NCBI GenBank assembly: GCA_016649585.1
Contig: JAENXH010000030.1
Span: 1-11,754, forward strand
Length of the DNA stretch: 11,754 bases
Reading direction: 5' to 3'
Source of the DNA: Methanosarcinales archaeon
Lineage (GTDB): Archaea > Halobacteriota > Syntropharchaeia > Alkanophagales > Methanospirareceae
Part shown: positions 1 to 5,430 of the stretch, one piece after another
Position numbering within the stretch: the first letter of the stretch is position 1
Layout: every line of letters starts with the position of its first letter
The notes under the pieces: model-generated
The model's input: only the letters and a program-made list of their open reading frames with translations
What the model was told of the DNA's origin: nothing
The model's database searches: none
Translations under genes and position numbers: made by a program

Positions 1-167
1 TGCTATGGCTGAGACAGGACAATATAATCATGCCAGCCGTTTTCGGGATGATACTTGGAGTTGTAGGGTTCAGTTATTTACCATTTGAGTACAGGGCAAT
101 ATCAATTATCTTTTTAGGATTATGTATCGCTGGTATAGTTTACGGAATATTTAAATCCCGGAGATAA
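1..167 (+). CDS. C-terminal end of a membrane protein (5' truncated)
   Basis: The reading frame is open from the window edge (first full codon at base 3) to a TAA at 165-167. The visible 54 residues contain two hydrophobic helices, roughly IIMPAVFGMILGVVGFSYL and AISIIFLGLCIAGIVYGIF, separated by a short polar turn (PFEYR). It ends in a positive KSRR tail, which should lie in the cytoplasm. The next gene starts 6 bases downstream and its Shine-Dalgarno GGAGAT overlaps the end of this frame, so it is the upstream member of the plus-strand operon. I cannot name the family. Two helices at the C-terminus fit a small virion or envelope membrane protein but do not prove it. Confidence 0.7.
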   Translation, partial: LWLRQDNIIMPAVFGMILGVVGFSYLPFEYRAISIIFLGLCIAGIVYGIFKSRR

Positions 168-173
168 AATAAA

Positions 174-488
174 ATGGAACGAAAAGCAGATAGAAGGAAA
201 AGAACACCACGTAAAAGTGGAGAAAAGAAAAAACAGAACAACAACAGCAAAAAAGCAGATTTCTATTTGAACGTAAAAGTGTATCAGCGCGATGCTCGTG
301 GAGGCTTCTACGAGTTCAAAGGAAAACCACTCGAAAAGGGAATGAGAGAACTGAAACAATTTATCGAAGATAAATTTGATGTCCAAGAGGTTCAAAAACA
401 GAGCGAGAGAGATGTGTATAAACCTGATAGCTTCGACCCTGAGAAATTAACTAAGGATTTAAACAGAAGATTCGGAGGTGGGTGGTAA
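174..488 (+). CDS. Small basic hypothetical protein with charged N-terminal tail
   Basis: This encodes 104 residues. The first 30 are almost entirely charged or polar (Lys, Arg, Asn, Ser), as in disordered nucleic-acid-binding tails. A folded-looking part follows (FYLNVKVYQRDARGGFYEF, then an amphipathic helix around KGMRELKQFIEDKFDVQEVQ). GGAGA lies 9 bases before the ATG. Its stop codon overlaps the next start in a TAATG arrangement, so the two genes are probably translationally coupled. I do not recognise the family. Binding DNA inside a virion is an inference from charge and neighbours only. Confidence 0.8.
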   Translation: MERKADRRKRTPRKSGEKKKQNNNSKKADFYLNVKVYQRDARGGFYEFKGKPLEKGMRELKQFIEDKFDVQEVQKQSERDVYKPDSFDPEKLTKDLNRRFGGGW

Positions 489-703
489 TGGCAAAAAGAG
501 GACGGAAGAGTAAACATAGAAGCAAAGATTATAAACGCGGATACTTTTGCGCTTGGACCCGTGCAACCAGGTTTTTTAGAGATAAAACAATACCTTCTCT
601 TCGGAAGAAGAGGGACAAAGACCGTGACAAAGATTGGAGAGAAGGGTTGGAAGCAGGACTGAAATCTGCAACACATTTCTTCGTTAAACGTAAGGGGAAA
701 TAA
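488..703 (+). CDS. Very basic small protein with GLEAGLK motif
   Basis: This encodes 71 residues, starting MAKRGRKSKHRSKDYKRGY. I chose the ATG at 488, not the in-frame GTG at 482, because GGAGGTG (474-480) sits 7 bases before it and the previous stop overlaps it (TAATG). About a third of the residues are Lys or Arg, with a KKRDKDRDKD charged stretch in the middle. The motif W-R-E-GLEAGLK near the end resembles GIEAGIK in the protein at 2570-2881. Family unknown. The charge suggests nucleic-acid binding, perhaps genome condensation. Confidence 0.8.
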   Translation: MAKRGRKSKHRSKDYKRGYFCAWTRATRFFRDKTIPSLRKKRDKDRDKDWREGLEAGLKSATHFFVKRKGK

Positions 704-704
704 G

Positions 705-1160
705 ATGAATGAGAAGATAGAATATAACGAATATGTGAAAAATGGAGTCATATGTGCTTTACGGGGGGAAGGGCCATCTGATTTTATGGGAGCATACAGA
801 CCGCCAAAAGTTGTTTTGTTTGGCTGTGATATGCCAACTATAAACATCCCTTCCTTTTTGCGGATAGCTGCGATAGGAGTAACTGGGGGGACAGGGCTAA
901 AACGTATCAAACCTGAATATCATACTAAAATTGGCGGGATAGGGAAAAAGCAATGGTTCGGAACTCGGATACCCATCTATGATTACGAATTTACAACCAC
1001 TGCGATTTACGGTATTCTGGATTTTCTCTTTTTTGTTGGTAGCAGCGAAGAAAGAGAAGTTGTTCTGCAAATATTCCGGGATATAGAAGACGAGTATGGT
1101 GAAAACATGGAGAGAAAAAATGGAAATGTGGGGAATAGAACGAAAAACAAAGAAGCATGA
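705..1160 (+). CDS. Hypothetical protein sharing a domain with the large 9649 protein
   Basis: This encodes 151 residues and starts one base after the previous stop (TAAGATG). Residues 39-100 carry FGCDMPxIxIPS, then AIG, KPEY and RIPIYDYE followed by TTTA. The same words occur in the same order near the C-terminus of the very large protein at 9649-11754 (FGWDMPRISIPS, AIG, KPEY, RIPIYEYE, STA). The two genes therefore probably share a homologous domain, and this gene is the compact version. A hydrophobic stretch, AIYGILDFLFFVG, follows (about residues 100-112), and the C-terminus is charged. No known family is recognised. Its position among basic and membrane proteins suggests a structural or envelope role. 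Its 3' end overlaps the start of the next gene. Confidence 0.85.
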   Translation: MNEKIEYNEYVKNGVICALRGEGPSDFMGAYRPPKVVLFGCDMPTINIPSFLRIAAIGVTGGTGLKRIKPEYHTKIGGIGKKQWFGTRIPIYDYEFTTTAIYGILDFLFFVGSSEEREVVLQIFRDIEDEYGENMERKNGNVGNRTKNKEA

Positions 1161-1830
1161 GCGCATCATGCCGAAATCGCAGCAAGTAGCTAAGATACGC
1201 CAGATTCTAAGTAATCGTGGTGCTGGCACCGATACTCTGGACTTAGTGGATGACTTAGTGGATCCCACCGTGGGATATGAAGATAACAAAAGCGAGATTT
1301 TAAGAAGTGTTGGTTTTAGTGTTGAAAGCAGACGTGGCGAGAGAGCTATGGTACACGAACAATGCCCTTCTGCTATTGCGGAGTGCGCGGTGAATGGTGA
1401 AGATACTTGCGAATTCGCATGTGAAGTGTGTGGTGATTCTCCAGCATGTAGAAAATTAGCTGTATCCTCTGATCCCAGAACGGGAGAATGGATTAAGCAA
1501 AAACCAGTTATAAAGAAAAAACCCGTGGTAATTAAAGTAATCAAACCTATTAAAAAAGCCAAAGTGATAAAGAAAGCCAAAGTAACCGTAGTAAAACGCA
1601 AGAAGCAAAAGATCGCGCCTATTGCTAAACCGATGAAAACAAAAACAAAGTGCCACAAAAAGATATTAACTGACACTCAAATTCAACATGCTCGGAAGAA
1701 GGGATATGTGAATGTTACGATAGAAGGCGTTAAGAAGCGTGTAACGAAACGAAATTTTAAACCCAGAAAACGTAATATTTATTGGTATAAAAGTGGAGGT
1801 AAGGTTAGGCTAAAAATAGTAAGGAGGTGA
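1120..1830 (+). CDS. Cys-cluster and Lys-rich basic protein
   Basis: This encodes 236 residues from the ATG at 1120, chosen because GGAGAG lies 5 bases upstream. The frame is also open from an ATG at 1096, and a third candidate ATG (MPKSQQ) at 1168 would avoid overlap with the previous gene. Residues about 82-110 contain six cysteines (C82, C89, C97, C101, C104, C110), a possible zinc site or disulfide knot. Next comes a linker of alternating Lys, Val, Ile and Pro (KKPVVIKVIKPIKKAKVIKK), resembling histone-tail-like DNA-condensing segments. A basic C-terminal domain follows, ending in YWYKSGGKVRLKIVRR. Family not recognised. A virion DNA-packaging or core protein is my inference. The stop codon lies inside the Shine-Dalgarno of the next gene. 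Confidence 0.8.
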   Translation: MEMWGIERKTKKHERIMPKSQQVAKIRQILSNRGAGTDTLDLVDDLVDPTVGYEDNKSEILRSVGFSVESRRGERAMVHEQCPSAIAECAVNGEDTCEFACEVCGDSPACRKLAVSSDPRTGEWIKQKPVIKKKPVVIKVIKPIKKAKVIKKAKVTVVKRKKQKIAPIAKPMKTKTKCHKKILTDTQIQHARKKGYVNVTIEGVKKRVTKRNFKPRKRNIYWYKSGGKVRLKIVRR

Positions 1831-1831
1831 T
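1821..1831 (+). promoter_or_regulatory. Perfect Shine-Dalgarno (AAGGAGGTGAT)
   Basis: AAGGAGGTGAT is fully complementary to the conserved 3' end of prokaryotic 16S rRNA and lies 3 bases before the ATG at 1835. It overlaps the stop codon of the preceding gene. It is the strongest ribosome binding site in the window and suggests high expression of the small basic protein that follows. Confidence 0.8.
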
Positions 1832-1834
1832 AGT

Positions 1835-2044
1835 ATGAAAAAGAAAGGGGCACGTAGATATAGCGTAAAAGGAAAACCTGGCGCGTGGGTAAGAAGAAAT
1901 AAGTTGGGGCAGTTCGTAAAATGGGTTAGTATAGGTGCAAGCCTGAGAGCTGACCGCAGAACCGATGCAAAAACAACCGTGAAGAGTGGGTATGGCTATA
2001 AGGGCGACCAAAAGAAGAGGAGAACGCGGAGGAAGAAGAAATAA
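1835..2044 (+). CDS. Small, very basic protein, possibly DNA-binding virion component
   Basis: This encodes 69 residues starting MKKKGARRYSVKGKPG. It is rich in Lys and Arg, with a WVRRNKLGQFVKWVSIGASL core, then SGYGYKGD, and ends in an Arg/Lys run (KKRRTRRKKK). The small size, charge and very strong ribosome binding site fit an abundant nucleic-acid-binding structural protein, but no family is recognised. The next gene begins one base after its stop (TAAGATG), as at 703/705. Confidence 0.85.
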   Translation: MKKKGARRYSVKGKPGAWVRRNKLGQFVKWVSIGASLRADRRTDAKTTVKSGYGYKGDQKKRRTRRKKK

Positions 2045-2045
2045 G

Positions 2046-2306
2046 ATGAGTAAACAAAAATTCCCGATAGGACTGGTCATTATGTTCGGTTGTATGATGA
2101 TTGTAATGTATTTCAGCTTGGGAGTGGTAAGCGTCATGGACGAAGAGATTAACGAAACAAATTTGAGTGCGCCGATAAGCGATGCTTACAATTTTACACA
2201 GACGTCAATTTCAGTCGGGCTTGACTTCGGGTCTTACATACCTGTTTTGATAGTTTGTATATTCCTTGTTGCGATATGCTTGTTCTACTTTAGGAAAGTG
2301 TGGTGA
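2046..2306 (+). CDS. Two-helix membrane protein with glycosylation sequons in its loop
   Basis: This encodes 86 residues. I start at ATG 2046, just after the previous stop, instead of at an ATG 60 bases upstream that would lie inside the previous gene. The N-terminus (SKQK) is positive, followed by a helix at about residues 7-31 (PIGLVIMFGCMMIVMYFSLG). A polar loop follows, then a second helix near the end (YIPVLIVCIFLVAICLFYF) and a positive RKVW tail. By the positive-inside rule both ends are cytoplasmic and the loop is outside. The loop has three N-x-S/T sequons, at N36 (NET), N39 (NLS) and N49 (NFT), which fits archaeal surface glycosylation. Likely an envelope or virion membrane protein; family unknown. 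Confidence 0.8.
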   Translation: MSKQKFPIGLVIMFGCMMIVMYFSLGVVSVMDEEINETNLSAPISDAYNFTQTSISVGLDFGSYIPVLIVCIFLVAICLFYFRKVW

Positions 2307-2307
2307 A

Positions 2308-2583
2308 ATGATAGCTGATATGTGGCTTTTTGCAATTCTGTTTGCAGTAGCATTCGGGCTATCGGCATATTCGTGGCTCGGCTTAGGCAGCTATTTCTAT
2401 ACTGATGTAATCGCAGGTGCATTGGCGTTCATAATCTTCTTCTCTTTGGCTTTCTATTCGATTACAACGCTTGGGCTGGCGTGGCTTGCGGTGCTTACAA
2501 CCATGTTCGGATTAGTGCAAACCTTATTCGTCAGTATTAAGGTGTTTGATGTGTTTAGGGGCGTTACTGATGAAACCCTATAA
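2308..2583 (+). CDS. Small three-helix membrane protein
   Basis: This encodes 91 residues from ATG 2308, one base after the previous stop, preceded by a weak GGTG. Hydrophobic segments are about LFAILFAVAFGLSAYSWLGL, DVIAGALAFIIFFSLAFYSI and LGLAWLAVLTTMFGLVQTLF, with very few charged residues until the tail (KVFDVFRGVTDETL). Family not recognised. It follows another membrane protein, so the two may act together in an envelope. Its end overlaps the start of the next gene by 14 bases. Confidence 0.8.
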   Translation: MIADMWLFAILFAVAFGLSAYSWLGLGSYFYTDVIAGALAFIIFFSLAFYSITTLGLAWLAVLTTMFGLVQTLFVSIKVFDVFRGVTDETL

Positions 2584-2881
2584 AAAGAAAAGCGATATTA
2601 AAAAGAAGGAGGTGCCTGAGTTTTTTAAAGGCTACCGTGTGGGCTATCTCAGGGTGAAGCACGCGATGGATCACGATTATTCTATTTTGGAATCAGAAAT
2701 ACCTTGGAGAAACGCGGATTTTAATCGTGGAATTCCTGTTGGTATAGAGGCAGGTATAAAGCGATTCTGTCCTGATGGCATAGCCCCCACTATGTCTAAG
2801 TGGAGAAAGGACAAAATAACCGATAAATCCAAATCCTACAACGCAGCAGCCTTAGATTGCTCTTCCATACATGAGTTCTAA
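2570..2881 (+). CDS. Small basic hypothetical protein, last gene of the left operon
   Basis: This encodes 103 residues starting MKPYKKKSDIKKK. I chose the ATG at 2570 over an in-frame TTG at 2546 because AGGGG lies 8 bases before it. The N-terminus is Lys-rich. The middle contains FKGYRVGYLRVKHAM and RGIPVGIEAGIKRF. The GIEAGIK word and a preceding GY-containing basic stretch, at nearly the same spacing (40-42 residues), are also in the protein at 488-703, so these may be distant paralogues. No family assignment. It is the last plus-strand gene before the convergent replication operon. Confidence 0.75.
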   Translation: MKPYKKKSDIKKKEVPEFFKGYRVGYLRVKHAMDHDYSILESEIPWRNADFNRGIPVGIEAGIKRFCPDGIAPTMSKWRKDKITDKSKSYNAAALDCSSIHEF

Positions 2882-2888
2882 GCGAATG

Positions 2889-2900
2889 TTATTTCTTTCT
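2889..2900 (+). terminator. T-rich stretch after the left operon
   Basis: TTATTTCTTTCT begins 8 bases after the last stop codon of the plus-strand operon. Archaeal RNA polymerase commonly terminates at T-rich runs without a hairpin, so this is a plausible terminator. The run is short and interrupted by C. Confidence 0.35.
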
Positions 2901-2978
2901 AATAGTATTATATGGCGTGGCTGGTTCTATTAGATGTGTCAGAAGGCAGGTAGAGGTTCCCCATTATAATATATCATT

Positions 2979-3011
2979 AAAAATTATACATGCCGCCTCC
3001 CCTTCGGCATG
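2979..3011 (-). terminator. Hairpin plus T-run terminator for the minus-strand operon
   Basis: CATGCCG (2989-2995) and CGGCATG (3005-3011) form a 7-bp perfect stem with a 9-base loop. Read on the minus strand, the stem is followed by TATAATTTTT, about 45-75 bases beyond the last minus-strand stop. On the plus strand the stem is followed by A residues, so it suits the minus direction. A weaker 5-bp stem (CCTGA/TCAGG, 3045-3061) overlaps the stop codon itself. Confidence 0.5.
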
Positions 3012-3056
3012 AAAAAAAACCTGATTTGATACTATACATATACCCCTGAACGGGCG

Positions 3057-3926
3057 TCAGGTGGACAGCGACGACAGATGAAATTCCTCTTTTGTTCTTG
3101 TTACCGAGAAGCTTGAACGTGGGTACTTTTCGTGTACGCAAGCCTGCGTTATTGACTCACCATTGGCCACGCGCTCTTTAGCTTTCACATATCTTGAATC
3201 TGACCAGGGGTGTGTTTTCTCCTCGTTCTTCGCTGCTATCCTCTTTTCTCCGCTTATTATCTGGTCTATTGCTGCACGTTTATATTCCAGCGCGCCTGAA
3301 CTTCGCAGTGTTTCGTATCGCGCACAAATGTCATCAGGTGGCTTTTCAAATGTAACGCCTATCATTTTCTTCTGATGCCCACGCGGATAAACGTAGTACA
3401 ATTTACCACTCGATCCTACTCTGCTTTTGCGTTGAATTTCGAATAGCTTACCATAAGACAAATCAGGCGCTATCATCCCCTGCATTTCGTATAATGCGTC
3501 AACAAGTGAACGCATTACACGGTCGATAAAGAACATTTCGGGAACGGTCAAAATTGTGCACAAGTTCAAAGTTCTGTACGTTTGCGAAATAGAGTTCAGA
3601 GTGACGTTTATCGTGTCCATAAACCGGCGCGCGTTAATCGAAATTCCCGCATCATCGAGGATAACCACGTTGTATTTTTTGGCGTTATCGAGAACTCGAA
3701 AAAATTGCATAATGTCGATAACGGACACGCAATCCTCAAGCGAAAAATAATCCGATGGTCGTCCGCCTTTTATTCTTGCAACTTCTTCGGATATTGATAT
3801 TGCCAAAGAAATCGCCGCGTAACTTTTGCCGGTGCCGGTGCCGCCTGTAAAAATCGCTGTGTAATTCTGATTGTACTTACTTGTAATTATATGTGCTATT
3901 TTCCGCGCAAACACGTTTACTGTCAT
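3057..3926 (-). CDS. P-loop ATPase with basic C-terminal tail
   Basis: This encodes 289 residues. Walker A is GGTGTGKS at residues 28-35 and Walker B is VVILDD at 87-92. A RRFMDTIN segment follows, then SQTYRT (114-119), a T-V-P motif (127-129) and FIDRVMRSL (133-141). This order (Walker B, Arg-bearing QTYRT, TVP, then D-R-x-x-R-x-L) resembles ATPases of mobile elements in the broad AAA+/Zot-like group. I cannot place it in a named subfamily, so replication, packaging and DNA transfer are all possible. The last 45 residues are basic and contain an ERVANGESITQACVHEKY helix pair, which could be a helix-turn-helix. GAGGAG precedes the ATG, which overlaps the previous stop (ATGA). It is the last gene of the minus operon. 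Confidence 0.85.
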   Translation of the reverse strand: MTVNVFARKIAHIITSKYNQNYTAIFTGGTGTGKSYAAISLAISISEEVARIKGGRPSDYFSLEDCVSVIDIMQFFRVLDNAKKYNVVILDDAGISINARRFMDTINVTLNSISQTYRTLNLCTILTVPEMFFIDRVMRSLVDALYEMQGMIAPDLSYGKLFEIQRKSRVGSSGKLYYVYPRGHQKKMIGVTFEKPPDDICARYETLRSSGALEYKRAAIDQIISGEKRIAAKNEEKTHPWSDSRYVKAKERVANGESITQACVHEKYPRSSFSVTRTKEEFHLSSLST

Positions 3927-4384
3927 TTGAAAAACTCCTCATCTGGTTGCTCCAATAATGCGGCAGACACGGTTCTATCAATAATTAGTTTTTCTTTTAT
4001 GCCGATGTTTTCATCAATATAATCGCTGATACTCCCGATTGTTTCTAATTCTACTTCTTGCCGGATTCTTCTTCTATCGTGCATCGCCAGATGCCCGTGT
4101 GCTTCTTCTTCCGCTGCATCCATTCGTTCCTCTAATATCTTTTTATGTGCTTCAAAAATTAGATGGCGGTCCTTTCCGCCCTTGCCGCCGGGAAGCAGAT
4201 TAAGAAGCAGAAGAAAAGAGTAGTGAAACCGATCAGATTCCGCTCCATCTTGTACGATAACATTGCTACAGTTAAGAATCACGGTTTGAAGTAATTGTAA
4301 CCACTGTCCTTTCAAATTGGACAATGGGGCTTCAAAAACTACTTTCGCGTCTGGATCACTACTACTTTTTCTTGCTTTTACCAT
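3923..4384 (-). CDS. Hypothetical protein preceding the ATPase
   Basis: This encodes 153 residues. The N-terminus is basic (MVKARKSSS). A hydrophobic helical stretch (about 52-65, DRFHYSFLLLLNLLPGG) is followed by a long charged helix (KKILEERMDAAEEEAHGHLAMHD), suggesting a helical, perhaps oligomerising protein. It overlaps the ATPase start by 4 bases (ATGA), so it is translationally coupled to it and may be its partner. I recognise no family. Confidence 0.75.
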   Translation of the reverse strand: MVKARKSSSDPDAKVVFEAPLSNLKGQWLQLLQTVILNCSNVIVQDGAESDRFHYSFLLLLNLLPGGKGGKDRHLIFEAHKKILEERMDAAEEEAHGHLAMHDRRRIRQEVELETIGSISDYIDENIGIKEKLIIDRTVSAALLEQPDEEFFK

Positions 4385-4394
4385 TTTGTTCTCA

Positions 4395-4742
4395 TCACTT
4401 ACCTATTACCCCGTCAATACTTAGGACGCCCTGGTATTCCTGCGATAACCGAATACCTTCTTTTATGCTATCGTCTCTTTTGCGTAAAACAAAAGTGTCT
4501 TGCCATGTGTTTATCCGCGCTATCAAATCTTTGTGCTTAGGGGCATCGAGCTTAGGGAATGTCAGTCCATATAGTTCGGTGAAAGCCGCAAAAAAATCCT
4601 CCTTTACAAATACCCTCGGATACCCTCGTAGGCGTTGTATATCGACCCATAACAAAGTGCGGGTGGACACCATTTCGGTATACGCCTCTCCTATTCGTTT
4701 TTCATACGCTGGGTATCTTGCTTCATCCTCTGTTTTTCCCAT
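4395..4742 (-). CDS. Hypothetical 115-residue protein
   Basis: The start is ATG 4742, with an excellent GAGGAGGT Shine-Dalgarno about 6-7 bases upstream, inside the end of the preceding small gene; the stops and starts abut (TAAATG). The sequence looks soluble and mixed helical (EDEARYPAYEKRIGEAYTEM, then LLWVDIQRLRGYPRVFV), with no Cys motif or membrane segment. The middle (KEDFFAAFTELYGLTFPKL) looks like a small globular domain. Function unknown; its place in the replication operon is the only hint. Confidence 0.75.
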   Translation of the reverse strand: MGKTEDEARYPAYEKRIGEAYTEMVSTRTLLWVDIQRLRGYPRVFVKEDFFAAFTELYGLTFPKLDAPKHKDLIARINTWQDTFVLRKRDDSIKEGIRLSQEYQGVLSIDGVIGK

Positions 4743-4901
4743 TTATATACCTCCTCTTTCTAAAATCTGGTCTTTCAAAATGCCTTCGGCATTGAAAAAA
4801 TCGCTGTTATACATGGCCATGATTCCATGGATAGTATCGCGGTATCCTCTCGGCATTTGTTCCAATACATTCCTATGTTTTTCCATCTTATCTTTCTTCA
4901 T
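4743..4901 (-). CDS. Small 52-residue hypothetical protein
   Basis: A short frame from ATG 4901 to TAA 4743 reads MKKDKMEKHRNVLEQMPRGY through DQILERGGI. A GGAGAA Shine-Dalgarno lies a few bases before the ATG. The frame exactly fills the gap between its neighbours, overlapping the upstream gene by 14 bases and ending one base before the next ATG. Both arrangements match the rest of the operon, so I think it is real despite its size. It looks helical and charged, like a small regulator or adaptor. No family recognised. Confidence 0.65.
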   Translation of the reverse strand: MKKDKMEKHRNVLEQMPRGYRDTIHGIMAMYNSDFFNAEGILKDQILERGGI

Positions 4902-5421
4902 CTGTTTTTCTCCTTTCCCATGTATATTTTGGGAGTTGGAAATGTTTTAGCCCTTCGGTTTCATCGAATGTTTTAACCTTCGACATAGTAGGGTTAAGGT
5001 AAGATGATAATGTTGCGTTCACGAAGCTAATTTCGCCGGAAGGTGAAATTTTAAAGGAAACCCCACACTTTTTTAACCGAGATCGAAACTCAGCCATATT
5101 TTTTATCACACCAAGTTCAAGCTCATCTATCAACTGATAAATAGTTCCGTGCCACTTTCCACCTTCCCTTTCCAGCAACGCGCATAGCGCAGTAACTAAT
5201 TGTTCGTCCTGTTCAATCATAAACCCCCACCGGGATTGTACAATACCATTTAGTAAGGAAGTAGGTGGGGTTTCTCTCTTTTTCTTGTAACCCACTAAAC
5301 TGGGTTCCAACCCTTCACCATCCTCAAAGAATATATCTTCTTCTCCAAGTCCAGCTCCCATGATTATTTCGTCCATATCGTCCTCTCTAAATTCCGTTTT
5401 TTCGTCTATTTCTTCTTTCAT
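4888..5421 (-). CDS. Winged-helix-like protein with acidic N-terminus
   Basis: This encodes 177 residues. The first 35 are very acidic (MKEEIDEKTEFREDDMDE). Residues about 73-130 read LVTALCALLEREGGKWHGTI, a helix pair, then EFRSRLKKCGVSFKI and a turn (SPSGEISF). This W-x-G-T-x-x-x-L pattern followed by a RL-K helix and a GV strand resembles the small winged-helix domain often found at the end of phage and plasmid primase-helicases. That is a remembered pattern, not a search result. If right, this is a stand-alone copy of that domain, possibly a replication initiator or loader. GGAGAG sits just before the ATG. Confidence 0.75.
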   Translation of the reverse strand: MKEEIDEKTEFREDDMDEIIMGAGLGEEDIFFEDGEGLEPSLVGYKKKRETPPTSLLNGIVQSRWGFMIEQDEQLVTALCALLEREGGKWHGTIYQLIDELELGVIKNMAEFRSRLKKCGVSFKISPSGEISFVNATLSSYLNPTMSKVKTFDETEGLKHFQLPKYTWERRKTDEER

Positions 5422-5430
5422 TTGTCTCTC

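Noticed and set aside
392..1676. Long open frames on the minus strand opposite the left operon (172 and 259 codons)
   Set aside because: They lie opposite well-supported plus-strand genes with ribosome sites, and their products are Phe/Ser/Leu-rich shadows of Lys/Glu-rich coding. No promoter or ribosome site supports them.
2930..2990. A tRNA-like GGTTC sequence in the convergent intergenic region
   Set aside because: No acceptor, D or anticodon stems can be drawn around it.
4324..4950. 208-codon plus-strand frame within the minus operon
   Set aside because: It is antisense to three overlapping minus genes that have good Shine-Dalgarno sites. Its product is Ser/Phe/Leu-rich without a recognisable domain.
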